A DNA stretch of 64,000 nt, from assembly GCF_002443255.2 (NCBI RefSeq), contig NW_019211458.1, positions 38,557,714 through 38,621,713 of the forward strand, in the 5' to 3' direction. Source of the DNA: Varroa destructor. Taxonomy: Eukaryota; Arthropoda; Arachnida; Mesostigmata; Varroidae. The notes under the pieces were generated by a model that was not told where the DNA came from, did not search any database, and worked only from the letters and a program-made list of their open reading frames with translations. Position numbers and translations under genes: made by a program. Below are positions 25,921 to 39,626 of this stretch, one piece after another (position 1 is the first letter of the stretch; each line of letters opens with the position of its first letter).

Positions 25921-28900
25921 GTGAGTGAATGTTGTCGGTGGGTGGGGGATGGCTGAAAGAAATTATAATTAACGAACGAAGCAGTAGCTAAAATTGCATC
26001 TGTTCGCTACGAGCGTTGGTTAGCTTGTAAAATCGATCAGTTAAGCAGAACGAGTTCGTTCGAGTTCGAGCAGGTCGCTAACTTCTGCTGCTGCGGCCGC
26101 CGCCAAAGACGACGAAGATTTCTGCGTAGCCGTAGAAGCAATAGTAGACACAGAAGTAGAGGATACAGAAGACAAACGGGGGTAGCGAGGAGCAGATAGG
26201 GGCAAGAGTGCCGGGTAGAGACGAACAGAATATAGAAGGGACTGACACTAGAAAATAGTGACGATAACAGACAAAGACGAAGAAGACAGCGTAGCCGAGG
26301 AACAGCAACGGGCCCAGGCAAAACTCGGCCGGTAAACTGACCGTCGCCACAAGGCACTCCAGCGGCAGCGATATTTGAAGCGAGTACTAGAACTATTACC
26401 AGCGTACCAACTAATACCATTATACATTAAGCGACTGCTTATACATGTGGTCGTGGCCCTGCACGAGTGTCGTCATCGTCACAGACATCAACAACTGTGG
26501 CCATACCGTGTCGTGATGGTACTGAGCGGAGCTTTCGGCGTCCGCTGCTTCGAAGGCTGTAGCTGTTGCCGTTGTTGCTGTTGCTGCTCCTTTTGCGCCG
26601 GGAACGAGCACACGTATTCCAGGAAGCTATGAGTCAACAATACCGACCAGTTTACCGGCCCGGTAAGCTCGACTACCGTAGCAATGGCAGAACCGACGTC
26701 GAAGCATGCCTCCTGCACCATGAGCGTCAGCAACAGCAGTTGTTCTAGCAGTCCGCCGTCATCATCGTCAGCAGTAGTGTGTTTACCTCAGACACCAACA
26801 CCATCGTGGACCGCCAATATAATCAGTTGTAGTAGTAATAGAAATTGTAGAAATCGCTGGCGACGCTGTAGCGTTCATAGCGACAGCGACGAACGAAACC
26901 AGCCATCATCGCCGCCATGATGAGCAGCATGTATCGCTAGGTTCGGCCGTACAAGGTTGTGCCAAAAGCTAGCACCGTGTTTTTTTTTTTCATTCGTATA
27001 GTTCTTCGCCGTCTCGTTTCGCTCTTCTGTGCCTCTACTTACCGTCGACGTCGTCTTCGGTCTCTCGTTCGACGGCTGCGTGCGTCATAGCGGATCCTTC
27101 TCATTTTCTTTTTCGCCTAATTTTTGCTCCTCGAAGCAACAGCAACAACAACAAGCGAAGCACAAAAAAACGAAGACGAAAGGTCGGCCAGCGACGAACG
27201 AAACACGTGTAGTCACCGCTGCTGCTGCTGCTGCTTTTCTCGACGGTTCCTCTCGACGAAACGAGAAAAGGCCGTAGACATCAAAGTTGTTGATTCGTTA
27301 CTCGTTTGTTCGTCCGTATCACAACGAGAAAGCTCGTAGCTTTTTTCTATCGTTCGTAGTCATCTTAGCCCAGCTGAGTGTGAGTTGGTTTACTGAGGAG
27401 CAGGCAATCACTCGCTCAGCTCAGCAGTCAAACAAGCGAATAGGTAGACGAATGATCTGCGGCCCGCCCGCGACCTTTGCGTCCCTACCATTGCTGCTGT
27501 TCGCTCTATGTACGCAGCTAATGGCTGTTTGTCGTATGGATTTGTCGTGGGGCTCTGTTTTTCGTTTCTAGAGGAGACGATTCGGCCCTAGTGTTTTTAA
27601 CGACAATGGCGTGGCAGCTGTTTAACAGCAGCTAAGTTGAAAAGCGAAAAAAAGCAACGTGACGCCATACGACGCCGCAAACTTGCTCATCGTTGTTAGG
27701 CCACTGTCACGGCCACTGCCACTAGAAGTCGTTGGTTTATATCATTGACTTTGTTAGTAATACTATCGTTGCTATTGTTAGCAGTACTGCAGAGCTGAAG
27801 CAACCTTCCGGAACCGCGAAGCAAACCCTTCCTGGCACGGTTCATCATAGTTTAGGCTAATCGCTCATTTTTCACTGTGTTCAGTCATAGCTACAACTGC
27901 TAATACTGCCCATTAGATCTACTATAACACAGATCATTGCTTGCTGCTTGATTGCACGCCCTAGATGTGCTCGTTTGCTTGAGTTTTCCAATGCGGTCGG
28001 CTCAAGTGGAAAGCCGGTCGGCGTTGGTTACTGCTTGCTAGAAGCATGGGCGAAATCGGGATTTCGCTATGTCGCAAACGACCAAAGGGCCCTCTCGTAA
28101 AAGACTGGCGCCTTCTGTCAGTGGAAATTCTTGCCAACTAAGAAAATGGTTGATCTGTAGCGTGCACTACTGGGACGCACGATAGACTCTGGATGGGCTC
28201 CAGCTGCTGGTTTTCGTTGGCGTTCGGACATAAGTGTGTATGCGGGGGGTAAGTCGGTGGAAGGTTTCACAACGCGCCCAGGTCACGAGAAAGACACATG
28301 GGGGGCTAGAGTGAGAGAGAATATTCTATAAACCGGTGAAATAGAGCTGCCAATCTGCGAAAGGACCCTGTTTTTAGCCTGGTTTTAATTCTGGTCATTC
28401 GACAAGCGTGCCCATAGTTATCCACGTAATGGGCAGTTGCTAAGTCTTGAAAGATATTTGTTGTGTGGAAATGTGTCCTTCGCCGATAATTTTGTATATC
28501 TTCCTTTCTCCCTTCTCTCCTGTCAGCTTCTTTGCGCCTTCGTGGATGATGTATAAGGGGGAGTGACGTTTCGGAGGAATTAAGTTTTTTTCCAAGTGTT
28601 GCCTGCCAGGTGGTTGAAGTGGTTAGTATCCACAATCAGTCAATCACTCTTCGCTTGGACTGAAAAGTCCGATTGTCTGTTGCTTCTAGCACTTCTATTA
28701 TTTCCAGTGTCAATTTAATGACTCTGGCTGGCGGGAATATACGTAACCACAGTTTGGCACGCCTGTCTGCCTGTCTATCCGTCCGTCCGTTTATCCGGCT
28801 GGCCTTTGTTTCGGCGGTCGATAGCGGCGAGCTCGACGCGCCAAAATACGAAATATACCACTTCTGTCGAATAGAACGAACCAACAACTGCGACCGCAAA

Positions 28901-31900
28901 CACGACGGACGTATTCAATAGCTCTTCGGTGAACGCGATTGCGCCATTAGATCTCTATATATGAGAGCTGTAGTTCGTCCGTTGGTTCGATATTCTGTAG
29001 GTGTATATACGCGGAGCTGGTCAGAGAACGAATAATAGTTTTTGATGAAGCGGAGACTGGCCAAAACAGAAACGTCGAACAAGTAGTAGACAAAGTTTGC
29101 CTTAACAAATTGTGAAGCTCTTATGACCGTTTGTGCAAATGTGAATCCGTTAGCAAACTGAACGTTAACAAGGGCTGAGGCAAGTTTCTTTTACCTAGTT
29201 CTAAATCCGTTTACCTGCGCACAACTTAGGATCGAGGGAGGAGCCTTTAAGTAGGGGCTCGGTTTTTCTTAATACTCTTTAATCAATCCGTATCGTAGTC
29301 ATTGATCTTGTTTGGCTTAAATGCTTGCTTTGTTCGTTCCTTATGGCCGGAGTCCTTAGACGGATTCTGTGGCCGCTTACAACTCACTAGTTGGTTTCAA
29401 CTAGGTTCACCCCGTGCTGTTGTTTCTTACGGATTTGATATGCTCGCCGTGTCTTTGATAATGTTCTAATTTACAGGAAAATATTGTAATTTCACGGACC
29501 TTTCGCCATCTGTGTCCTTTGAGAGAGAATTGCGGCAAGTATAAAATAGACCCGAAAAATCGCGTGAGAAATTTTGATAATCCACATGTTACACATACAA
29601 GGAGAGGTACAAACTGCTTAGTGACAGATCTGCTCTGTGTCCGTCGTCGATTTTCTGTTACTGTACATCTAAGGTGTTTTCTGGCATTTGTCTGTCGGCG
29701 CGTCGTAGCTGATGGCCAAACTTTCTGCTGACTGACTTTGGTCCAGTCAGTTATTGAAGTGCTGTTACAGCCCGTTAGCTCGATGGATAATAGTTCCACT
29801 GCTGCTGTTGATTCTAGTGCAATCGCTCTTGATATACAGCCGATCGCTACTCGATTCTTCCATTGCTGCGACTAGCTCCCTGGAACTTCGGATGCCATAA
29901 CGCTGAATGCTACCTTGTGACATACAGCATCGACAGCAGCTAAATATCACCATCAACAGCAATGGGTCCATAGTAACGATTCCGTTGGCGAAGCGATATC
30001 GAACACAGACAACGAAAGAAAGGGAGACTGAAAGAAAGGGAAGGAGTTATGGCTATAGGGGCAAAAACAGGTATTGGGCTGAACATATTTTTAACTTTCT
30101 CTGTTTTTCCATGCTACATCTCTCTGATGGGCATGACTCTGTTTTGGACTTCCGTATTTTGAAAATTATTATTATTACAACAAGAAACGTATTGCTTCTA
30201 CAGTAGCTGTTGAAGTTCTACTGATGTATGGAAAATGGGCTGCCGCATGGGTCATACAAACGTTGACCAAAGCCACTGGTTGACTAAATTGAGTTCCAAA
30301 TATACCAGTTTGTAACGCTCAACCGTTGGTACCGCGAAAGTAAAACGTCCAAAAGCCGCAGTTATTGAGAGAAATCAGTACTGCAGTCGTTACTATGTTA
30401 TGTATGATCACGGATCATAAAAAATCTACAGGACTGTCAAACAAAAGAGAACACCATCTTGTAGAAGCGCTATGGATGCGAATAATCACAAAAATGCGTC
30501 TAACCAGGAATATTTTAAAGGCCAAATGGATTGTTCTTTTCTATTATGTTTTTTGAGACTTAACTTCCAGACAAGCTTATTACCTTCGTTACCTAAGCTG
30601 ACACCATTATTAAATACTTCATTAGACACAAAACAGACAATGTCTACACCCGGATTCGAAGCTAGATAATGCACGTGTTCCTAAAATTAGTAGGCAAACA
30701 TGTTACCCATTGCGGTATCGCAGAGACCACTATCTTCGTCGTCTTTGACGTTATTGTTCTACGATGACGATCTTGAACTCGGTCGGAAGCGAGACTCAGA
30801 TCGCCTACGAGACATATCGTAAACAAAACACTAGCGGGCAGCGTTCATGTTATGGATGTGGTTCTGAAGACCCGTGCTATCCATGCCTGACGTCGACGAC
30901 TACAATGCAGCACTCTTCAGAGCTCTTTCGTACCTTTACCATCTGAGGGCAGCCGTAGCGGTGGTGGTGATGCTGACCGTATCGGTATGCAAGCAAAAAA
31001 ATACTCTATACGTTTTCTGGCGCCCGTAATTCCTGCACTCTGATCCTGATTCTGTTCATTTCGATTTTGGTGATTCCAATGATGAGCGTGATGTTGATAC
31101 TCGTGATGATGCTATCGATGAGTCCCGGGATGTTGTTATGTTCGTGGCGAAGAAGCAGCCTACAAAACCGTCAAAGCTAGCATCATCATCGTCATCACCA
31201 GCGGCAGCAGCACCATCAGACGCACCAACTCAACAGGTACGGTTCCATCGAATGGCTCCGGTTATTGTTCGACATCGTCCGTAGATATAGATCCGTTGTT
31301 TTGGTGCTGTTGTCTGATGTTTGGTGCTGCTGGTGGCTGGTGGTCGTTGCTCTCGCTTCGTTGGCGCCGAGACAACGAAGTTTTTGCAAAGAAGAAAAGC
31401 CTGCCGTCTAGCGGTTTCTGTTCTGAATCGTGAAGAAGAACGACGGCAGCCCTAGCCTGCCTACCAGCCAGGTACTCCGTCCGCATCGGCAGCGGCAGTA
31501 AAAACAGCGAAAAAGTAAGCACGCACGCACGGACATCAGCATCATCATCTGCTGATTCTGGTGATGGCTGCCACTGTTGCTATTGCAGTTGTTGTTGTTG
31601 TGGCTTTCGTTTTGTTTGACGCTCTCATGCCTCTTGTGCTGATATGATGATCACGACGGACGCTGGTTGTGGCGCGCTCTGTAAATGCGGCGACGGTGCT
31701 TTTCGCCAGTACAGGTATCTACAGCCAACGATGCTCGCGTTAGTTGCCGCGACGTCGTTGTCTTCTGGCTAAGTCGCGCTGGGATGAACAGGCGCCCACC
31801 AACCAACTACCTAAACCCTCCCATCCACACCCTCTGCGACCCCCGTTCTCTTCATTACATGTCCTCAGCCACGTATATCATGGCATTACAGAGCGGGCCT

Positions 31901-32979
31901 GACGCCCTGCTGTGGTCGTTACAACTGCTATCGACGTAGCATTACCGCTGTTCGGCATTGTCGTAGCCGTCGCTTCTCTCCGTTCTGTTTCAGCCAAAAC
32001 ATGCCACTGAGTACAACTTAGCATCATGATGTAAATATGTTTGTCTATACGATGGCCAGAAGCCGACACTTTTTAGTATGTGAAGTGGCATAGGAAGCTG
32101 CGAATTGTCGTTGAATGTCTGCCGAAATCGTTTTCGCCTCGAACAGAATGGCTACGAGTGAATTATCGGCTGTGTTGACGATGCGGTGAGCGTATACCTA
32201 AATTTGTCTTCTTTGTGTCGACGTCTGACTAGGCGAATGTTTTGGCTATGGTTAAAAGCACATCTAAAACCAGGCTAAGATGCCCCTTGATGGAATACGG
32301 GTTCGTTGCTTTCGTTCGTCCAATTGAGAGTTAGGCGTATTGGCAGATGGCTAATATTATGCTTGCTCTAGGCGCAGCTTATCTACCGCTAGAATTATAT
32401 GTAAGTATCAATCAACAAAGCATTATTAATTGATTGTAGACATTGCTGCTATAACGCCGTCTACCGAAGGCGGAGGAAGGGGCAAGAGACGCATAAATTG
32501 CTGACGCATCCTCCGCTGTTTTTTTTTTGTTGTTGTTGCGTCTCATTTCGCAAGTCCTCAGTTCGCTTCTGCCGCGTACGGTGCGATCGTTGGCTTTGCT
32601 GGTATAGCTTTACTAAGGTCCCGAGGAAGCCTGACCCTGCTTCGTTCTCATTCGTTCGACGGTTACCCCCCTCGCGCTACAAGCGTAGGCCTGTCGGTAC
32701 ATGGCTTTGGCCTACGATCAGACTATTCGTTTTCTTTCAGGCAACAAATATGTGCTGCTTATACCTTGGTTTCCTTTCTGCTTTTGATGGCGTCGCATTC
32801 GTTAGTTGGTTTACCTTCTGTCTCATTTATTTTACGGGTTGTTTATTCATATCGGGTTCTATTTTGTTATTCCGTGTCTCTTTGTTCTGGTTGTGCTGCT
32901 GAATATGCTGTGGTGTAATACCGTTCCGAGTTTGTACGTTGACTGCGGGTTCGATCAGCTGCGGCAGCCTTCGACGCTG

Positions 32980-33005
32980 CTGCCGCCGCCGCCGCCGCCG
33001 CCACC
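32980..33005. repeat. (CCG)8 microsatellite
   Basis: CCG triplets giving a proline run in one spurious frame. Confidence 0.94.
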
Positions 33006-33424
33006 GTAGCGTATGCTGGAATCATCGCTGCTGAAGCCGTCGAAGGGACCATCTTCCCGCAGGCAAAACCGGTTGCTTCCATTAGGAGAGGAAGGCCTAC
33101 AGATGTCGTTGATGGCGAGCAAAAATGCTTTCTGCTGCTGCTATCTTCTCGACTGGTGCCGGGTCGCTTGTTCCTTCGATCGTTTCTACGCTGGTTCCTT
33201 TGCTCGTCGCCGTGGCTTCGTGCGTTGTTCCGTATCTTTGTACGACGACAGAGGCTGTTTCAACGATCCGTAGCCTGTCGGCCGTTCATCGTACCAGCGC
33301 TGTTGTTGATGATTCCAATGATGATTATGATATTGATGATGGTCGTGGAGCTACTGCTCCTGCTCCTGCTGCAGTTGCTGGGACACTCATCTCCTCTCAC
33401 GGTTGTCGCTGCCATCGACGACAA

Positions 33425-33466
33425 CGGCAGCGGCGGCAGCGGCGGCGGCGGCGGCGGCGGCGGCGA
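33425..33466. repeat. (CGG)n microsatellite
   Basis: CGG triplets with two CAG interruptions; this tract holds open the longest frame in the window (33125-33829), which I do not consider a gene. Confidence 0.95.
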
Positions 33467-34349
33467 CGGTGTCTCTCTGAACAGAAAAAGAAAGGGAAGG
33501 ACAGAGAGAGAAACAAGAAAAGCGCAACCAACATTGGATCAGTCGAAGAACCAATGCAGATGAAAAACCGGGCCAGAATCACAGCAGTAGCAAATACGGC
33601 TCTTACCAGTACGGCCAGTATCATAGCACTAGCGTATTGCCTGCCACATCATCCTCACAGACGACGTCGTCGCGCCAATCACAAACAACAATTCGACCAT
33701 ATGAACAGGCACCACACGTACAATTACTGTCGTACCGCAACTCTGAGCCGAAAAGCGCCAAATGCGACGTCGTTGCATGTTTTGCCTAATCCTTGTGCTG
33801 CTACCGCGGCGGCATTGTACCACCATTAGTAGTAGCACGACCGCGGGCGGGGCCTTGACGCGCGTTTCATTTTCTACTGCCGCCGCCACCGTAGCCGCTG
33901 CCACTGCTCCTGTTATTGCACTATATTTTATGTCGAGAGAGCTCCACTAGCGTCGCTACCATTTCGGTCGTTATTGTTGCCACCGTCGCCTCACAAGCTC
34001 ACGGGGCTGTGCTAAGCAAAGAGGACTATACAAATGCAGACATGTGAATATGTAGACGTGGCTGCTGGACGATTGGCGTATTGCCTACTTGGTCTTTCGA
34101 CCAGTTAGTTCGTCGCTTAATAACGCTTTTCTATCTGCCGCAGCGATTCTCACAACCTATTGCACATCTGTTATTTCATTTTGCAGAGGACAACTAGCTA
34201 ATAGGCAGGAATGATCCTCTCTGTGGTTAGCACAACAGCCAACCCAGAACAGCAATAACAACACGTTAAATACGTTGCCCTCCGACGCTTACTACGGACC
34301 TCTAAACCCATCGTGGCGCCTTGCCATTTACTCAGTTGATTATCGTTAT

Positions 34350-34353
<4 letters not shown>

Positions 34354-34402
<49 letters not shown>
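34354..34402. repeat. (TA)24 microsatellite
   Basis: A perfect TA run of 49 bp, long enough to form cruciform DNA. Confidence 0.97.
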
Positions 34403-34406
<4 letters not shown>

Positions 34407-37380
34407 TTTATTCACATAGAGTAGAATGAATGTTCTTACTGGCATGCCTAAAGAAAACGCTGTCATCGTATTCGCGCTGGCGACGGCTGGACCGACGATG
34501 GCAACAACAACAGCAGCAGTAGCAGTAACAATAGGGGCAGACGGCAAAACTTGTTGCCGTTCCTTGGGTTGTCTTTCTTATACAGAAAAATACACTATAG
34601 AAAAATTAATTAGCGACCCGAATCACAATTGAGGTATTTCCACAGCCGAACCGTTTATGGCGGCAACAACGATCGGCGGGATACGATTGTTCCCTTCAGT
34701 TGTTTGTAAGCAGGTGGATCGTTAACGATCAGTGCTTTTTTCATTTACTCGATGATTGTTGACCTTACTCTGTACTCGTCGATTCGGTGCATTACATCGC
34801 GTCGTATACCATACGTAGTTAGTTACTTTGGATAATCATTACTCTCATCTATCAGCACGTACAATAGCTCCTGACGAGATTTTTTTTTTCAACAAAATTT
34901 AACCAAGTAAGGACAGAGGTGATGCTACCGTCGAGAACAAGCGATATCCTCTAATCACTCACGAAGTATATGTGATTTTAGTGTTCGCAACAAACAGTAT
35001 TATATTGCAGATAGATTAAAAGAGACAGCGTGCTTTATTAGGGGGAACTGTAAAGCAGAACAAGCAACTAGACGTTAGGACAACGTCAGTCCTACAGTGT
35101 TGTATATATATCTAGATAACGAACGCCAATGAGTACCTGAGTCATGCAAAACGATGATAAACAATGATAATGAACGCTAAGAGCTAAAGCAAGAGGGTGA
35201 ATAGATAGCGTGTCCACTAAGCACATACAGTAATAGGTCTATATGTCTATCTTAACGAGGCGTTCTGGTTAAGAAGTGGCCCAAGACCTCTCTGTTTTAG
35301 CCATTTCCAAAAGAGCATTATACGATCACCGTGCGGGCAGGAACCGAGAAGGTCGCCACAAATAGCCTTTGACATATAGGTAAGCCGCGTCAGGTGTCTA
35401 ATATAGAATTAGGAATCATTATCTAATTGGTCTACAAACTGCCTCTACGGTAATTTCTCCATCGAAGCCGTGCACGTTGCACGTGGGGTACGAATGTGGG
35501 TGGATGGCTTCCATTGTGTGCGAAGTAGCACCCCTTAATAACGTGGTCACGAATCAAAATCGAAATTCTCAATATTCAACCACAGTACCGAACGTGGCTG
35601 CCGCCACGTGATGGCTGTTCATGAAACAACGCCTGCTACTGCTGTACTTCATTCGTTCACCTCTGTTCGATCTTCCTTCTGTTTTTCGTTGGACGGCAAA
35701 AGCGTCATATCATTTTGCTGCAGTGAGTCCGGGGGAGCCCCACATTCAGTTCTTTTCATAGCTCCGACGAGACGACACCCGAACGCGCAGGTTGTGCAGC
35801 GTCACTCTGGGGCGACGTCGTGAATACTGGCTTAGGGGGAGAATGTTGTCGTTATTTTTGTTACCGTGTCTGTTGTTGTGAGTGCATTTCGTTGATACTT
35901 TTGCGTATGTGCTTGAGTCTGTCTGTATGTGCACATGTGAGTGGCACTTTTCCTTTTACGGTAGGTGGTAAGTAGCTGCTACCGTTGTAGCTGGACTCCG
36001 TGGCAGGGTTGGTTGCTGCATAAGAACAGATTATTATTTGCTGCTAGTGTTGCTTGCTTTTGTGCCTTAACTTCAACTTTTCTCCATATCGTTGGCGAAC
36101 GAACCTGCATAAGTCGAATCTGCTGCTGCTACCGATTGGGGGCCTAGAAGCAGCTACAGCAGCACTCGCCCTTAAGTCTTCGCTGCTTAGCAGACCTATC
36201 TCGGGGGGCCTCGAGGCCATTTTAATGTTTGGTCGGACAAATCTTTGGCCAAAACATCCACTGAAGTCCCCGATCCTCTGACTCATTTCAGTTTGGGGTC
36301 CAATGTGTGACGTTCGCATGCTCTCGCGATAACTGGAATCTGATGGTAGCTTTTTTGTTATTCTGCATCAGCTCAAGAGTAGACCAGCAAAGAGATTGTC
36401 TTTTTTTGCAGTGTATAGTGAGCCTATAGTGATATAGAATCAGTGGTGAAGGGAATGATAAGCACAGAGTTCAACCTCGGTGGTTTGGTCGGTTCATACT
36501 TGGGTCGTACGTAGGTCGTTCATAAAAAGCCAAGAAGTATAGACAGCTGCTTACAGACTAGTCCGAGTGAAAATACGCCTACAAGCCCCACGCTTCTTTT
36601 CAACACTGAAGACAAAAAATACTTGTCGAATGATAATTTTCTAACATTAAACTAATAATAATAAAAATATTATTATTCATTTTTAGCATTCTGCCCTTTC
36701 GTCCTTACGTCGCTGCGCGCATTATGGGTTCGCTGGGTTATCCGAAATACCCGGGTGACAGCTTCATGAAATCAAATATGTTTACGCATCTATAGCGACG
36801 CAGTAAATGTATTTCACTAAACGGTGACCAGCTGCATCAATAGCTATTTTGTTTCGATGAAATTTGTTGATCTCTAGATACAAACGTTAATGATGTCAGA
36901 TGAGTAGCGTATTGTGACTTCGGCCGAGTTGCCCCGGCTACAGAAATCGTTTGTTGTTTGATGAATATCCACTTCAGTGGCCGGAATATGCCTTCGATGT
37001 CTATATGCCTGTGTGCAACTAGCAAGGAACGTGCACACAAAACGCAGATTTAATTTTCATTTTTATGTTACGATTTGCCTCAAAGAGGTTATACATAGGC
37101 CAACATAGGTGGTTAGTGCATATAAGAATGAATCAATCACGCGTAGAGATAGTATAAACCCAGATCTATATGGTCTTGTAAGGACTGCACAGCATTGGCA
37201 TTATACATTTTCCACAGCAGATTAGTCTGACTGGTGACGTTGAGTCAGTATTTGTGAACAGCCATACAAGAAACGCCACGTAACCGTTTAGGCGTCGACT
37301 AATCAGAAACGTTTCAACCCCATAATACAACGGTTTACTGGGGGAAGCAGTCTATGAACGCCGTCTGTCTTTCCTTTCAG

Positions 37381-37606
37381 AAGAAAACATAATAGAAGAT
37401 TGTTCACTATCAGCAACGTTAATTCATAGACGCTGTCCGCCGGTAGCTAAGGATTATTATCCAACGTATAAGTTGTCCGTTCCACCTCAACTGAATCGTT
37501 TGCCAAATATCGGAGTCGTTGAAGAAGGCTACGCGGAAAGTTGGACGAGACCCTCAGCGGCTAACCTGGCCGACGTCCAGTCGATGCATTGCTGTTTACA
37601 GTACAG
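37381..37606 (+). CDS. candidate internal exon of unidentified gene
   Basis: The 226-nt stretch starts right after a good acceptor (TCTTTCCTTTCAG) and ends at TACAG|GTAGCC. Only the third frame is open. After two leading bases it reads ENIIEDCSLSATLIHRR, then VAKDYYPTYKLSVPPQ, NRLPNIGVVEEGY and a C-terminal part with ADVQSMHCCLQYR, 74 codons in all, and meets a TAG just past the donor. Frame entry (two bases) and exit (two bases) do not fit the phase-0 cic exons without another exon in between. It would fit a one-base phase such as the ATGAACGAAG|GTAAGA sequence at 941-950. I do not recognise the product; it could belong to cic, to another + strand gene, or be chance. Confidence 0.28.
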
Positions 37607-38725
37607 GTAGCCATAGCCTGCGGTAGTATCCTGATGCTTTCGGTGTCTGTATCAAGGCGTGTGTATTATAAGCAGCTAGATGTAGTAGCGTGTACGCCAA
37701 TGGTCGTTATCGCCTCGTGAAAGGTGGGTAAGCGCGGACCATGCGAGAATGTTGTCACCCTCCTACATTATGTCACCCGTGACCTAACGAAAATGATGAT
37801 GATGCAGCCCACGAGCTGGCTGCAGGCCTAAACCGTTAGAACTTGAAAAGGATAGACTTATCTAATCACACGCCGGCGTGCAGGGGTTGATCAAGACCTA
37901 ATCACAGTGATCTTGACATTGTCACTAGTATGAATTTAACAGCCGCAAATGATCGTGTATGCCGAGGGCATGGGCTAGGCCTGTTGTCTAAAGAGAATGA
38001 AGCAAGCACGCTCATCGTGCTTGTAAATGATAAGCGCTTCAATAAGCGGTGACTAGGTTTGTTCACGGATTGCTTACTATATCATAGTCTTTCCAAATAA
38101 TCCGATTATTGTTGATCCATTTATTTCAAATCTATTCTCGTTGTCGGGCGAATCCTGGATGTGTATCGTGGAGCACAACAAACAGGCAGCAAACACCAAT
38201 ATTTAAAAACGATTTTGTTCTTATGGTTTATGGATACAGGGCGAACTTGGTGTGGGCCTAAAGTGAATAGCGCCATCCGGAAACAGCAAAAAAGGCAAGT
38301 TCCTTTGTGCAAATAATAGTTTTGATGGTACGACAATTTGCTAAACGTACAGGGTGGGTAATATTAACTGATATTCAGGTTGTTGTCGAATTGCCCGTCC
38401 TTTTGTACCGTTCCGACCATGTTGTTTCTGTAGGTAGCGAGGTGGCCTCGCAGCGAAGCGGCTGCAAGACTGTGACTAACTATAGTAGATGGTAATATTT
38501 TGCCCATGTATCGTCATAGCTCGACATTATTGTGGTTAATCACAGTCTACCGTTATAGACATGAACGGTAACAAAAATCCCCATGCACAAACAGATACAC
38601 ACGCGGGCTCAAGTCGGTATATCGAATCGATAAAGCAGCAGCCTTGAGCTATGTCTGTAGGATCTGAAGGAAGACACAGACCACCTAACTAGCTTAACTT
38701 AGTTGACTCACTGTGTTTCTCGCAG

Positions 38726-38779
38726 AATGTATCGGTCGATGGATCTTGTTAACTGCTACCACTGACCACCATGACCATG
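38726..38779 (+). other. candidate 54-nt microexon
   Basis: A textbook acceptor (CTCACTGTGTTTCTCGCAG) is followed 54 nt later by the donor CATG|GTAAGC. One frame is open and would encode CIGRWILLTATTDHHDH with two leading bases and one trailing base. The length is a multiple of three, as expected for a cassette exon. It may be an untranslated or alternative exon, or a chance pairing of splice signals. Confidence 0.2.
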
Positions 38780-39434
38780 GTAAGCATTGGCGCCCAAAAA
38801 CGATCGTAATGCGAAAGTGCGGAATTTGTATAACGTCATTACATAACGCATTCTTCTGCCGAGGGATTTGTTGGATAGGACTGACGGGGCCTAGCTCGTT
38901 CATGACGCACTGATTATAGGTCGCTGCTCATCGGTGGTGACATACAGCTGGTGATTTAAATCATCCGCGGGGGAATATGTCATACATGGATTATATACGG
39001 TTACGATAACGGATTAGTTTTACTTATACGACAACGCCAGAAACAAGCTATCCGTCCACAGAACCACTCACTCCGATGTTATTCAAAGTACAATGTGCCT
39101 AATTCGTGGCCCCGCCGTACCGATAATAAAAACAACAACATCACAAACGAATATGACTCTTTTCATGTTGGCATTTACCAGACCTACCTGTTAGCGACGT
39201 ACAGAAGAAGGATAACCTGTACCAACGAATAAATACAAAGACGATATAGTGTACCCTAGAAGCAAGTAGCAATTTTCAGCTTGCGTTCCCGTGAAATCTC
39301 AGTATTTTAAGCAGAGCGACCAGCGTTATCGTCGCAATAGCCAAAGACTGTACTTTTTTTCTTTTTGCTGGCGGAGAGAGCACTTTCTACTGGCCGCACT
39401 TTGGCGAACAAGCGCCTACCGTTCTAAACAAGCT

Positions 39435-39626
39435 ATGTCAGCCCATACGTCTCACCCGGTGCCATGGCAGCTTCGAGCTAGAAGTCCAGTCGTAGTCCAA
39501 CGACGGCGACTGATGGGAATACTCTGTGTTAAGCGTAGCCGTTTCGGCTATAGCAACAGCGACGCGCTTCGGAGAATTTCAAATCGGGTTGTGCCCGCTA
39601 GTTACCAAGCGACGTTAACACCTGTG
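39435..39626 (+). CDS. candidate start exon for the cic transcript
   Basis: An ATG at 39435 (G at -3) opens a frame of 64 codons that stops being exonic at a very strong donor, CCTGTG|GTAAGTGC, in phase 0. Splicing to the cic exon at 44136 would therefore be in frame. The peptide begins MSAHTSHPVPWQLR, is strongly basic (VVVQRRRLMG, VKRSRFGY) and ends ASYQATLTPV. The same frame is open further upstream to about 39291, so this could be an internal exon. I do not recognise the sequence. It competes with 16986-17123 as the source of the amino terminus; both could be used by different transcripts. Confidence 0.27.

Larger units (their letters stand above)
25921..37380. other. no confirmed gene; triplet-rich then ordinary DNA
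   Basis: From 26 to 34 kb the DNA is dense in GCN, CGN and TTG triplets and long spurious frames. After 34.4 kb the composition becomes more even. A Ser-rich frame at 26684-26920 (MSVSNSSCSSSPPSSSS) is the most protein-like, but it is a simple-sequence product without splice support. Confidence 0.55.

Noticed and set aside
26684..26920. Ser/Pro-rich frame starting MAEPTSKHASC
   Set aside because: Homopolymeric serine from TCA/AGC triplets with no splice or promoter support.
33125..33829. Longest open frame in the window (234 codons, + strand)
   Set aside because: It is held open by a CGG repeat (Arg run) and other triplets. It shows no domain, and overlapping frames of similar quality run on both strands.
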